Part shown: positions 1 to 8,283 of the stretch, in pieces | Numbering within the stretch: position 1 is the stretch's first letter | How the letters are laid out: each line of letters begins with the position of its first letter | DNA from: Calothrix sp. NIES-2098 | GTDB lineage: Bacteria > Cyanobacteriota > Cyanobacteriia > Cyanobacteriales > Nostocaceae | DNA length: 64,000 nt | Reading direction: 5' to 3' | NCBI GenBank assembly: GCA_002368175.1 | Contig: AP018172.1 | Span: 124,001-188,000 of the forward strand | The notes under the pieces: generated by a model | Seen by the model: the letters and a program-made list of their open reading frames with translations, nothing else | Database searches by the model: none | Told to the model about the DNA's origin: nothing | Translations under genes and position numbers: made by a program

Positions 1-60
1 GCAACCGCAATCGTATTCTCCGAAATGGCAATTGTAATCTCCGCAACCGCAATTGACGTA
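1..60. repeat. 21-nt tandem repeat tract, cut by the window edge
   Basis: Nearly three imperfect 21-nt units are visible, two of them beginning GCAACCGCAAT and each complete one ending in TCTCC. On the minus strand an ATG at 99-101 opens a frame that reads through the units as heptapeptides of the type IAVAEIT and IAISENT and runs off the left edge. This may be a small repeat protein or only a non-coding repeat whose period is a multiple of three. The rest of the sequence up to 284 is AT-rich upstream region of the next gene with no clear ribosome binding site. Confidence 0.45.
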
Positions 61-284
61 CCAAAAATAGCAAATGCGTAGGCGCAACCCGCTTTAGGCA
101 TTGTCTTCTTGGAATATAACCGCATAATCAGAGAAAATGTGCATTTTTTCTTTGTAATTAAGACATTAGTTGATAAATCGGTTAGGATGAAACGGAATTT
201 ATTCTGACAGGAATAACAAAAAATAGTTGAAGTTATATTTCATTTGTAAAAAATATTTTACAAGTAACAAAAATCTATAAATTT

Positions 285-2912
285 ATGAATACAAGCGAAC
301 GGAAAATTGAAACTAAAAGCGATGCTCCCGGCACTTCTAGCGGTGTCATTCGCCTCAAACCCCAACAATTTATTCATGTTTTAGATAACAATACTGGCGT
401 TACCCGCTTGGAAGTTGGGCCGCAAACCATTACGCTGCGCGACCACGAACGGTTGATATTAAAACCTGAGCCAATGATAGTGGTTCCCCCACGCCACTAT
501 TGTATTGTTGCCAATCCAGTGCAACGCAATGAAGACAATCAACCGATCGCGGATGACTTCGGTCAGGTAAAACTACGGTATGGTGACGAAGAAATCCGTT
601 TTGCGCAAGAACCGTTTCCCCTCTATCCAGGCGAAGAATTAGAGGGAGAAATCAAGCGCTTGCAAGTGGTTGAGACTAATCAAGCTTTACGTTTGCGATC
701 GCTGCGAGATTTCATTGATCCAATTACCGTCACAGTTAATGGACAAATCCAAACAAGAACGATCAACCGTTTGGCGGGAGATGAATGGCTATTTGAAGGC
801 CCTGGAACTTACATTCCCCGTGTAGAAGTAGAAGTCATCGAAAGAGTTACGGCGCAAATCATTAAGCCTAACCAAGCTTTACGCTTACTAGCGCGACAAA
901 ATTGTGTCGATCGCCTGGGTAATCAGCGTAGATCTGGTGAAGAATGGTTGGTAAGAGAAGAAGGCGCTTATTTACCTGGAGTTGATGAAGAAGTTGTGGG
1001 CATTATTAATGCCTACGTATTAACAGAAAAAACAGCTTTACACCTCCGCGCACAACGCACATTTAACGATGTATTTGGTCGCCAGCGCAAAGCCGGAGAT
1101 GAATGGTTAGTAACTTTTGCAGATGCAGAAATCCACATTCCTGATGTTTATGAAGTCGTAGTCGGGGAAGTCAAAATTACGATTTTGGGTGACAGAGAAT
1201 GGTGTATTGTTGTTAACCCCATTGATGATGCAGGTAAACCGCAATTAGGACTGCGCGAGGTACGTCAAGGTAGAACTTCATTTTTCTTGCATCCCGGCGA
1301 ATCTTTAGAAAAGGGTATCGAAAAAGTTTATGTTTTAGGCGAACAAGAAGCATTGCTACTCCGGGCTAAAGAAGCCTTGGAAGAAGGTGCAGGTGCAAAT
1401 CGAATTCAACGCCAACCTGGGGATATGTGGATGATTTCCGGCCCCAGAGATTACATTCCGCGCGTAGAAGTGGAAGTAGTGGAAAAACGCCAAGCTATTC
1501 CCTTAGATAAGAATGAAGGAATTTATGTCCGAGATATTCAAACAGGCGAACTCAAACTAGTGAGTGGCCCCCAAGCATATATGCTCACTCCCTATGAAGA
1601 ACTTTGGCAAAAAGAACTACCAACCGTCGTTGAAGAACTGCTAGCACATAAACTTGACCCGATTTCCGATCGCGGACAGCATCACCGAGAGCAACCAGAT
1701 TTAGCTCAAGCCAAAAAACGCGATCGCACCAGGGCGGTTGTATTTCACGTTCCCCAAAATGCCGCAGTCCAAATCCACGATTATAAAGAAAGAACCGCGC
1801 GTACTGTCTTTGGCCCGGATTTAGTGATGTTGGGGCCTGATGAAGCTTTTACCGTGTTGAGTTTGTCAGGTGGCGTACCCAAACAAATGCATCGCATCAA
1901 GTCACTGGCTTTATTGCTGGGGCCAGATTTTATGACTGATTTATTTACCGTAGAAACTTCCGATCACGCACGCCTACAACTGCGATTGTCTTATAACTGG
2001 TATTTTGATGTAGACCGCCACGACGAACAAGCCGCCGCCAAACTATTTCAAGTACCGGATTTTGTCGATACAGCTTGTAAAGCGATCGCATCTCGCGTGC
2101 GTGGTGCAGTAGCAGGTGTCAAATTTGACGAATTTCACCGCAATTCTGCCCGCATTATTCGCACCGCCGTTTTTGGTACTGATGCAGCAGGACGTATCGG
2201 CGAAGAATTCCGGTTTAGAACCAATAATTTGGTCATCTTTAACGTTGATATTCAATCCGTCGAACCTGTTGACGAACGTACCTTAGACAGCCTGCAAAAA
2301 TCGGTACAAATTGCCATTCAAATTACCACCGATGCCCAAGAAGCCGCAGCCCGTCATGACGCCGAACGCATCGAACAAGAAGCCAAAGCTAGGTTAGAAA
2401 GGCAAGCAATTGTCGATAAAAGTGCAGCCGCAGTTGAGCGCAAAAACCTGTTGGAATTAGAAGCAGAAAACGCCGCCATTGAAGCTACAGGTAATGCTAC
2501 TGCTGAAGCTAGAGCCAAAGCCGAAGCTGCCAGAATTCAAGGCGAATTAGCTGTAAATTTGGCACAACAAGAAGCCGAAGCCGCTAGAATTCGCGCCGAA
2601 GCCGAATTAGAACAATTACGCGCCCGCCAAATGGCGGAACTCGCCCACCAACAAGCACTTGTAGGTTTAGAGATAGAAAAAGCACAGCGCATGGCGGAAA
2701 TTACCAGTGTAGAATTCAGCGAAAAAGTAGCAGCCATTGGCGCAGAAACCTTAATAGCAATGGCACAAGCCGGGCCAGAAATGCAGGCAAGATTATTGCA
2801 AGCTTTGGGATTGCAAAGTGTTTTAATTACCGATGGTCGCAGCCCGATCAATTTATTTGGTACAGCACAGGGCTTAATTAACCCAGTTAATCCGATGCAA
2901 TCATCGCAATAA
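285..2912 (+). CDS. Major vault protein (MVP) homologue
   Basis: This 875-residue protein matches the full architecture of the eukaryotic vault shell protein (human MVP is about 893 residues). Residues 1 to about 480 are tandem MVP repeats, with the hallmark GPGTYIPRVEVEV near 172 and GPRDYIPRVEVEVVE near 386. A band-7/SPFH-like shoulder domain spans about 490-660, including LLLGPDF, TADHARLQL-like and NSARIIRTAVFG segments. A long charged, Ala/Glu-rich cap helix spans about 665-805, and the cap ring ends in LITDGRSPINLFGTAQGL, which is almost the animal sequence. In eukaryotes 78 copies build a hollow ribonucleoprotein barrel. There is no signal peptide, so the product should be cytoplasmic. 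No TEP1, vault PARP or obvious vault RNA lies next to it. The gene stands alone upstream of a MITE and points toward the sulfate operon. The family call is secure; assembly into particles is inference. Confidence 0.95.
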   Translation: MNTSERKIETKSDAPGTSSGVIRLKPQQFIHVLDNNTGVTRLEVGPQTITLRDHERLILKPEPMIVVPPRHYCIVANPVQRNEDNQPIADDFGQVKLRYGDEEIRFAQEPFPLYPGEELEGEIKRLQVVETNQALRLRSLRDFIDPITVTVNGQIQTRTINRLAGDEWLFEGPGTYIPRVEVEVIERVTAQIIKPNQALRLLARQNCVDRLGNQRRSGEEWLVREEGAYLPGVDEEVVGIINAYVLTEKTALHLRAQRTFNDVFGRQRKAGDEWLVTFADAEIHIPDVYEVVVGEVKITILGDREWCIVVNPIDDAGKPQLGLREVRQGRTSFFLHPGESLEKGIEKVYVLGEQEALLLRAKEALEEGAGANRIQRQPGDMWMISGPRDYIPRVEVEVVEKRQAIPLDKNEGIYVRDIQTGELKLVSGPQAYMLTPYEELWQKELPTVVEELLAHKLDPISDRGQHHREQPDLAQAKKRDRTRAVVFHVPQNAAVQIHDYKERTARTVFGPDLVMLGPDEAFTVLSLSGGVPKQMHRIKSLALLLGPDFMTDLFTVETSDHARLQLRLSYNWYFDVDRHDEQAAAKLFQVPDFVDTACKAIASRVRGAVAGVKFDEFHRNSARIIRTAVFGTDAAGRIGEEFRFRTNNLVIFNVDIQSVEPVDERTLDSLQKSVQIAIQITTDAQEAAARHDAERIEQEAKARLERQAIVDKSAAAVERKNLLELEAENAAIEATGNATAEARAKAEAARIQGELAVNLAQQEAEAARIRAEAELEQLRARQMAELAHQQALVGLEIEKAQRMAEITSVEFSEKVAAIGAETLIAMAQAGPEMQARLLQALGLQSVLITDGRSPINLFGTAQGLINPVNPMQSSQ

Positions 2913-2926
2913 GAATTATCTATAAA

Positions 2927-3067
2927 CTTATACCAATTCAAAAAATGTTGGCGACAGATTAATTCTTTGTAGGGAACACCCACAATCTTTTGGTATATCA
3001 AATTATCTTACTGACGCCGTGCCCCTACCTACGCATCTGTCTCATTTATTTCTGGAATTAGTATAAG
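2927..3067. mobile_element. MITE-like element with IS630-type ends
   Basis: This non-coding block has outer arms CTTATACCAATTC (2927-2939) and GAATTAGTATAAG (3055-3067), which pair with one mismatch. Nested inner arms also pair: GACAGAT at 2953 with ATCTGTC at 3035, and GTAGGG at 2969 with CCCTAC at 3023. The core 2933-3061 is flanked by TA on both sides, the target duplication of IS630/Tc1-type elements. Its tips (CCAATT) resemble those of the IS630 copy at 36569-37701. It contains no ORF. It lies between two gene 3' ends and could fold into a transcription-terminating hairpin. Confidence 0.65.
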
Positions 3068-3140
3068 CACGATCAACCAAAAAATTATCCCCCTCATAAT
3101 TGAGGAGGATGGACTAATAGAAAGCAGACATTAAATCACC

Positions 3141-3395
3141 TTACCAAGTAGCTGTGTTTGTATCATCCCAAACTTGCAGAGCTAAATCATTCAGATGGGT
3201 CAAGGCACTTTGAATTTGTGCATCTGTTCCCTGTAATTCCAAATCAAACCAACCATCACCAACAGCATTTGCTCCTAAAATTGCCGCAGTAATATTAACA
3301 GTCACACCGTAGTCAGAAACTAGGCGAGAAATCACAGGTTCTTGGTGATAATCCTTTGGGATTCTTACCCTAATTCGTTTAATTTTATTTGTCAT
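3141..3395 (-). CDS. NIL-domain protein
   Basis: This 84-residue protein is essentially one NIL domain (RIRVRIPKDYHQEP at the start, then a ferredoxin-like fold pattern with GDGWFDLELQGT). NIL domains are known as ligand-sensing modules at the C-terminus of some ABC ATPases and as stand-alone proteins in cyanobacterial sulfate operons. It is the last gene of the minus-strand series sbpA-cysT-cysW, starting 59 bases after the cysW stop, so co-transcription is likely. A role in sensing or regulating sulfate or methionine uptake is inferred from position. The spacer to cysW holds heptamer repeats. Confidence 0.8.
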   Translation of the reverse strand: MTNKIKRIRVRIPKDYHQEPVISRLVSDYGVTVNITAAILGANAVGDGWFDLELQGTDAQIQSALTHLNDLALQVWDDTNTATW

Positions 3396-3422
3396 TTGTC
3401 ATTTGTCCTTTGTCATTTGTCC
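3391..3422. repeat. Heptamer repeat tract (GTCATTT)
   Basis: About four and a half head-to-tail copies of GTCATTT/GTCCTTT, overlapping the start codon region of the NIL-domain gene. This is the short tandemly repeated repetitive (STRR) type known from heterocystous cyanobacteria. Related tracts occur at 5316, 22946, 28366 and 44892. Confidence 0.7.
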
Positions 3423-3454
3423 AGAGTCAAAAGGCAAAAGGCAATATACCCAAC

Positions 3455-4330
3455 TTATTCCACATCTTTAATTCGGGTTTTCCGTTCTAAAATCTCCTTC
3501 AACACCAAAGTGACTACTGCTAATAGCGCTAATAGTACAGCAGCAGAGAATGCAGCTTCAGTTTCGTACTGTTTGTAAGCATCTTCTACAAATAGCGGTA
3601 AGCTCTGAGTTTTATCAGCAATATTGCCAGATACTACCGAAACCGCACCAAATTCACCCATTGCTCTTGCATTGGTGAGAATTAAGCCATAGAGTAAGCC
3701 CCAGCGAATACTGGGTAGGGTAACGCGCCAAAATGTTTGCCAATCGTTTGCACCAAGTGTTCTTGCTGCTTCTTCTTGATCCTTACCAAATTCTTCTAAA
3801 ACAGGAATTACTTCCCTCGCAACAAACGGCATACTTACAAACGCCGTAGCCAGTACCATACCAGGAAAGGCAAAGATAATTTGGATATCATGTGCTTGTA
3901 GCCAAGGGCCAAACCACCCATTCCGCCCATAGAGCAGTACAATCATCAATCCAGCAACTACGGGTGAAATCGAAAAGGGTAGGTCAATAATACTTAAGAC
4001 TACAGCCTTACCAGGGAAGTTATGACGAGCGATCGCCCAAGCTGCACACAATCCAAAAACTGCATTAATCGGGACAGCGATCAGCGCTAGTAACAGTGTT
4101 AGCCAAGCTGCATGGAGAAAGGCGGGTTTGGATAAGTTGGCAAAGAACGGCCCAACTCCTTTGCTGAAGGCTTGGATAAAAACGTTGAGTGCCGGGATAT
4201 ATTGAACTAAAGCTAAATAAGCGATCGCAATTACAATCAACAGTGTTGGCACCCAACTTTTAGGCTTTTTCGGCTTGACTATATCTTTCTCAGCCGTTGA
4301 TGAGTGAAACTTTGGCTCATTTACTGTCAT
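3455..4330 (-). CDS. cysW: Sulfate ABC transporter permease CysW
   Basis: A 291-residue inner-membrane permease of the CysW family with about six membrane segments. The cytoplasmic EAA loop that docks on the ATPase is visible as EEAARTLGANDWQTFWRVTLP near residue 190. It forms the membrane channel for sulfate or thiosulfate together with CysT. Its ATG lies inside the cysT end, with a 14-base overlap, which implies translational coupling. The N-terminus is a polar extension (residues 1-25) before the first membrane helix. No cysA ATPase gene is present in this locus, so the energising subunit must be encoded elsewhere. Confidence 0.93.
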   Translation of the reverse strand: MTVNEPKFHSSTAEKDIVKPKKPKSWVPTLLIVIAIAYLALVQYIPALNVFIQAFSKGVGPFFANLSKPAFLHAAWLTLLLALIAVPINAVFGLCAAWAIARHNFPGKAVVLSIIDLPFSISPVVAGLMIVLLYGRNGWFGPWLQAHDIQIIFAFPGMVLATAFVSMPFVAREVIPVLEEFGKDQEEAARTLGANDWQTFWRVTLPSIRWGLLYGLILTNARAMGEFGAVSVVSGNIADKTQSLPLFVEDAYKQYETEAAFSAAVLLALLAVVTLVLKEILERKTRIKDVE

Positions 4331-5201
4331 ATCTTCTTGACCACGCTTGTAAGAAATTAATTGCGAGGAGTAGCACCAAGGAAATTGCTAATAAAACTAC
4401 GCCGATGACAGTTGCACCAGAATAGTCATACTGCTCTAGTCGCTGAAAAATCAACACGGGTGCAATCAAATCTTGGAAAGGTGTATTAGAAGAAATAATC
4501 ACAGTAGAGCCATATTCTCCTACTGCACGCGAGAAACCCAAAGCAATACCAGTCAAAATTGTGGGAAATAACGGCGGTAAAATTACTTTCCAAAAAGTCT
4601 GCCATTGAGAAGCGCCTAAAGACCAAGCAGCTTCTTCAATTTCATGTTCCATTTCCTGAAGTACGGGTTGCACTGTCCGCACGACAAAGGGTAGGGAGAT
4701 AAATATCATTGCTACCCACACGCCTAACCGAGTGAAAGATACCTTAATCCCTAGCGGTGCTAATAGCGAACCAATCCAGCCATTATCGCTATATACTGTT
4801 GCCAGTGTTAAACCTGCTACCGAGGTTGGCAACGCAAACGGTAAATCTACGGTGGCATCAATGATGCGTTTCAAGGGAAAGTCGTAGCGCACCAATACCC
4901 AAGCAATCAGCGTGCCAAAAACCCCATTAAGCAGAGCCGCTGCCAATGAGGTGACAAAGGTAACATTATAGGTAGCTAATGCCAAGGGACTAGTAGCAAT
5001 TTCCCAAAATCGCGCTGGCGGTTCTGTACTGGCTTTGAGAAACATCGCCGCTATCGGGACAAACAACATCACTGTTAGATATACCAAAGTGATGCGCCAA
5101 GTCCAAGGAATCTGACGCAATTTCTCCAGTAACGTTTTCCAGAACGGAGTTTTACTATCAATTTCTACAGGAGGAGATAGAGTCATAGTCAAACATTGCA
5201 A
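4317..5201 (-). CDS. cysT: Sulfate ABC transporter permease CysT
   Basis: A 294-residue permease, partner of CysW. It has six predicted membrane helices, beginning with WRITLVYLTVMLFVPIAAMF, and an EAA loop EEAAWSLGASQWQTFWKVILP near residue 195. The distal motif ISSNTPFQDLIAPVLIFQRLEQYDYSGA is typical of CysT/CysU. The ATG at 5186 (MTLSPP) is an equally good start; neither candidate has a strong ribosome binding site. It follows sbpA after about 175 bases that contain an inverted pair of STRR heptamer runs, which could weaken transcription between the binding protein and the permeases. Confidence 0.93.
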   Translation of the reverse strand: MQCLTMTLSPPVEIDSKTPFWKTLLEKLRQIPWTWRITLVYLTVMLFVPIAAMFLKASTEPPARFWEIATSPLALATYNVTFVTSLAAALLNGVFGTLIAWVLVRYDFPLKRIIDATVDLPFALPTSVAGLTLATVYSDNGWIGSLLAPLGIKVSFTRLGVWVAMIFISLPFVVRTVQPVLQEMEHEIEEAAWSLGASQWQTFWKVILPPLFPTILTGIALGFSRAVGEYGSTVIISSNTPFQDLIAPVLIFQRLEQYDYSGATVIGVVLLAISLVLLLAINFLQAWSRRYDSK

Positions 5202-5315
5202 AAGCTAAATTTCAAAATTGTAAAACTCAAGTTTGGTAGGTATTCTGTAATGGCTAATCATGCTAAGTGTAAATAACCAAAGATATCTAAAAATTATGCA
5301 CTGCATGGTAGTTTT

Positions 5316-5376
5316 CATTGGTCATTAGTCATTTGTCTTTTTTGATGGCAAATGACTAATAACTAATTACTAATTA
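5316..5376. repeat. Inverted STRR heptamers between sbpA and cysT
   Basis: A run of GTCATT(A/T)GTC heptamers at 5320-5337 is followed by its complement AAATGACTAATAACT at 5350-5364, so the transcript can fold into a hairpin directly after the sbpA stop codon. No protein-coding role is seen. The hairpin could stabilise the sbpA message or partly terminate transcription; that is inference. Confidence 0.55.
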
Positions 5377-6522
5377 CTATTTCTTTTGGGCTTGAATCTT
5401 ATCGAAAATTGCACCATCTGCAAAGAATTTCTTATTGATGGCATCCCAACCACCGAAATCTTTAACCGTACCCAGAGTTTTCACCTTCGGGAATTTATCT
5501 GCAATTTCTTTATTATTTGCTACTGTCTCATCTACAGGTCGGAATCCTAATTTTGCAAATTCTTGCTGCGCTTCTGGAGTGTACAGATATTTCACAAAAC
5601 CTTCGGCGACTTCACGAGTACCGTGTTTGTCAACGTTTTTATCTACAACTGCAACAGGATTATCGATAGAGATGTTCACATCAGGAACAATAGCAGTTAC
5701 TTTCTCACCCTTTTGCTCTGCCAGGATAATTTCGTTTTCGTAATTAATTAGGGCATCGCCTTGACCTTGTTTAAAGAAAGCATCTGTAGCTTCTCTGGCG
5801 TCTTTAGTTAAGATGGGCACGTTCTTATAGACTTTAGTTACAAAGTCAAGAGCTTTAGCGTCGTCTCCACCAGTTTTAATTACGGAATTCCACAGGGCAA
5901 GGAAATTCCAACGTGCAACCCCTGAGGTTTTGGGGTCAGCGGTAATTAGTTTTACACCATCTTTGGCTAAATCAGACCAAGTTTTAATACCTTTGGGATT
6001 GCCTGGACGAGTTACTAATGCTGCTACAGATTTGGAGACAATGCCATCATTGGGAACTTCTTTTTCCCATCCTGGTTGAATTAGTCCGGCTTTCTCAATC
6101 TTTTGAGTATCTCCAGCCAGCGCCAAATGAACAACGTCTGCTTCCAAACCATCAATTACAGCGCGGGTTTGAGAACCAGAACCGCCATAGCTTTGTTTGA
6201 AGGTGACAGTTTGGTTATGTTCTTGCTTCCATTTTTCTACAAATTTAGGAATAATCGCTTCGTGAGCTGCTTTGGTGACAGCAAAGGAAACAAGAGTTAA
6301 TTCCACATTTTGTTTGTTGGCAGCAGCAACAGGACTAGCAGCTGGGGTTTCACTGGCAGAATTATTACCATTTCCACCAGAACAAGCTGCAAGGGATACA
6401 CTCAGTAATATCCCTGTTAAAAATAGCGATACAAAGCCTTTCAGCGAATTTAGCCGGAACCGAGTGATGATTCGTTCAATACTCAGTTGCGATCGCTTCA
6501 GGGGGCGCGGCCACAGACTCAT
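5377..6522 (-). CDS. sbpA: Periplasmic sulfate-binding lipoprotein SbpA
   Basis: A 381-residue solute-binding protein of the sulfate/thiosulfate family. Conserved ligand-site segments are visible: SYGGSGSQTRAVIDGLEADVV, LALAGDTQKIEKAGLIQPGW, TSGVARWNFLALW and GQGDALINYENEI. After a basic N-terminus and a hydrophobic stretch (SLFLTGILLSVSL) comes a lipobox, LAAC, followed by SGGNGN, so the mature protein should be lipid-anchored at the outer face of the inner membrane. It is the first gene of the minus-strand sulfate operon. It is a paralogue of the divergent gene at 7045, which has an ordinary signal peptide instead of a lipobox. Confidence 0.93.
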   Translation of the reverse strand: MSLWPRPLKRSQLSIERIITRFRLNSLKGFVSLFLTGILLSVSLAACSGGNGNNSASETPAASPVAAANKQNVELTLVSFAVTKAAHEAIIPKFVEKWKQEHNQTVTFKQSYGGSGSQTRAVIDGLEADVVHLALAGDTQKIEKAGLIQPGWEKEVPNDGIVSKSVAALVTRPGNPKGIKTWSDLAKDGVKLITADPKTSGVARWNFLALWNSVIKTGGDDAKALDFVTKVYKNVPILTKDAREATDAFFKQGQGDALINYENEIILAEQKGEKVTAIVPDVNISIDNPVAVVDKNVDKHGTREVAEGFVKYLYTPEAQQEFAKLGFRPVDETVANNKEIADKFPKVKTLGTVKDFGGWDAINKKFFADGAIFDKIQAQKK

Positions 6523-6631
6523 TCCAGATCCTCCTCTAAAAGATCTACGGTTATTCTAGAGAAATACCGTATACACAGATGGTATATAAGATAATTGCAG
6601 GTATTCCTAGTAAAAAGCAAGAGGAAAACTG

Positions 6632-6653
6632 CATATTCTCTACCGAGAATATG
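6632..6653. promoter_or_regulatory. Perfect dyad, candidate operator
   Basis: Arms CATATTCTC and GAGAATATG are perfectly complementary around the centre TACC (9-bp arms). It sits about 110 bases upstream of the first sbpA start, within the divergent region. Size and spacing suit a dimeric regulator. No T-run follows, so a terminator is unlikely. Confidence 0.5.
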
Positions 6654-6758
6654 GTGATTTTAACAGTTTGACGAGCAATTCAAACTACTCTGAGTCAAAT
6701 AATTTCCAAATTTTTATCACATCATCATAATCAGGTTCATGGATATCAACAGGAACCT

Positions 6759-6776
6759 ATCAGGTTAATACCTGAT
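6759..6776. promoter_or_regulatory. Perfect dyad, second candidate operator
   Basis: Arms ATCAGGT and ACCTGAT pair perfectly around TAAT. Just upstream, CAGGTTC and GGAACCT (6732-6757) form another imperfect dyad containing the same AGGT core. The cluster lies near the middle of the divergent sulfate promoter region. Confidence 0.45.
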
Positions 6777-7044
6777 TCAGAACAGTCTTTTTTCTTTAAG
6801 ATTGCTGCTTTGCAGAGAACTGGTATGGATTTCTATTGCCTCTATAGTATGGCTGAGATTCATAATTGATAAATTTTGAGCAAATAAAAAATACACACCT
6901 TTCTTGGTAAAGAAACTGTATTTATTAAGAGAAAACCCTTGATATATCTAGTTTAATTCTGATACTCTCTTTTTTAAAGAAAATCTACTATAGCCCGGTA
7001 GATTTTTAGTTGTTTACTTTGATATACCAGCTGTTAACGATTCC

Positions 7045-8181
7045 ATGACCCACAAACCATCTCATAAGTTGCAACTTTTAAATACAGTGCAGCAACTATT
7101 TCCATCCTTAAAGCTGCCCTCAGTTAAAACCTCTAGCCTATTGCTAGCAACAGGATTGGGGTTTAGCACTCTGATTCCTGTTTATGCAGCGAATACAGTT
7201 TCTCAAACTCCATCTAGTCATCAAAAAACTCAACTAATTAGCCAAAACGGTAAGAAAGTTGAAATCACTCTTGTTTCCTATGCAGTGACAAAAGCAGCTT
7301 ATGGCAAAATAATTCCCCAGTTTGTAGCCAAATGGAAACGAGAAAAAGGTCAAGATGTGATTTTTCGTGAAAGTTATGGTGGTTCAGGCTCCCAAACTCG
7401 CGCTGTGATTGATGGTTTGGAAGCAGATGTTGTAGCTTTAGCATTGGCTCTCGATACCAAAAAAATCGAGCAAGCAGGCTTAATCCAACCAGGTTGGGAG
7501 CGTGAGAATCCAAATAACTCGATTGTGACTCACTCTGTAGTTGCTCTAGAAACCCGTGCGGGTAATCCGAAAAAGATTAAGACTTGGTCTGATTTAGCGA
7601 AACCAGGGGTTAAGATTGTAACCGCTAACCCCAAAACATCAGGTGGTGCTAGGTGGAATTTTCTTGCTTTGTGGGGAGCGATCGCCAAAAATGGTGGTAA
7701 TGAAACCCAAGCTCGAAATTTTGTGACTCAGGTGTTTAAAAATGTCGTTGTGTTACCTAAAGATGCGCGGGAATCCAGCGATGCTTTTTATAAAAAAGGT
7801 CAAGGAGATGTTTTACTCAACTACGAAAATGAATTGATTTTAGCAGCACAACAAGGTAAAACAGACACCTCTTACGAAGTTCCCTCAACTAACATTTCTA
7901 TAGATGCGCCAGTAGCAGTTGTAGATAAAAATGTTGATAAGCACGGTAACAGAGCAGTTGCTGAAGCTTTTGTCAAGTTTCTGTTCGCTCCCGAAGCACA
8001 GCGTGAATTTGCCAAAGTTGGGTTCCGGCCAGTTAACTCCACTGTAGCCAAAGAAGTACAGAACAAATTCCCCAAAATTTCGCGGCTGTATACAGTTGGA
8101 GATCTAGGAGGTTGGAATTCTGTTCAGAAGAAATTCTTCGATGATGGCGCAGTCTTTGACCAAATCCAAAGTGGGCGTTAA
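7045..8181 (+). CDS. sbpA: Second sulfate-binding protein, SbpA paralogue
   Basis: A 378-residue periplasmic sulfate/thiosulfate-binding protein. It shares with the divergent SbpA the segments SYGGSGSQTRAVIDGLEADVV, GLIQPGWE, KTSGGARWNFLALW and KKGQGDVLLNYENELI. The N-terminus differs: residues 29-49 form a Sec signal peptide ending VYA-A, with no lipobox cysteine, so the mature protein should be free in the periplasm. It has no permease gene of its own downstream; a strong terminator follows at 8222. It probably feeds the CysTW permease as an alternative receptor, perhaps with different affinity or under different sulfur supply. Confidence 0.92.
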   Translation: MTHKPSHKLQLLNTVQQLFPSLKLPSVKTSSLLLATGLGFSTLIPVYAANTVSQTPSSHQKTQLISQNGKKVEITLVSYAVTKAAYGKIIPQFVAKWKREKGQDVIFRESYGGSGSQTRAVIDGLEADVVALALALDTKKIEQAGLIQPGWERENPNNSIVTHSVVALETRAGNPKKIKTWSDLAKPGVKIVTANPKTSGGARWNFLALWGAIAKNGGNETQARNFVTQVFKNVVVLPKDARESSDAFYKKGQGDVLLNYENELILAAQQGKTDTSYEVPSTNISIDAPVAVVDKNVDKHGNRAVAEAFVKFLFAPEAQREFAKVGFRPVNSTVAKEVQNKFPKISRLYTVGDLGGWNSVQKKFFDDGAVFDQIQSGR

Positions 8182-8221
8182 TTTATTGATTCTGATTACT
8201 ATCCCATTAATCAAGGATTAA

Positions 8222-8266
8222 AAAATAAAATTCCCGATTTCTATCAAAAGTTGGGAATTTTATTTT
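8222..8266 (+). terminator. Rho-independent terminator after the second sbpA
   Basis: A perfect 14-bp stem AAAATAAAATTCCC / GGGAATTTTATTTT (8222-8235 with 8253-8266) encloses a 17-base loop and ends in T-rich sequence. It lies 40 bases after the stop codon. It is close to symmetric and would also act on minus-strand transcripts from the integrase remnant. Confidence 0.8.
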
Positions 8267-8283
8267 GGCATTAATATATATAT

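Larger units (their letters stand above)
6523..7044. promoter_or_regulatory. Divergent control region between two sbpA-type genes
   Basis: About 520 non-coding, AT-rich bases separate two divergently transcribed sulfate-binding protein genes, so both promoters must lie here. Several dyads are visible, the strongest at 6632-6653 and 6759-6776 (listed separately). Weaker ones are ATACC/GGTAT at 6564-6585, TTCTT/AAGAA near 6901 and ATCTAC/GTAGAT near 6985. LysR-type regulators such as CysR control sulfate genes in cyanobacteria and bind such dyads. Which regulator binds here cannot be read from sequence alone. Confidence 0.6.

Noticed and set aside
285..2912. Reading the MVP gene as an ordinary flotillin/SPFH protein
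   Set aside because: The SPFH-like part is only the shoulder; the MVP repeats before it and the cap-ring ending after it are specific to vault proteins.
3141..8181. A complete sulfate ABC transporter operon
   Set aside because: No cysA ATPase frame exists in or near the locus; only receptor, permease and NIL-domain genes are present.
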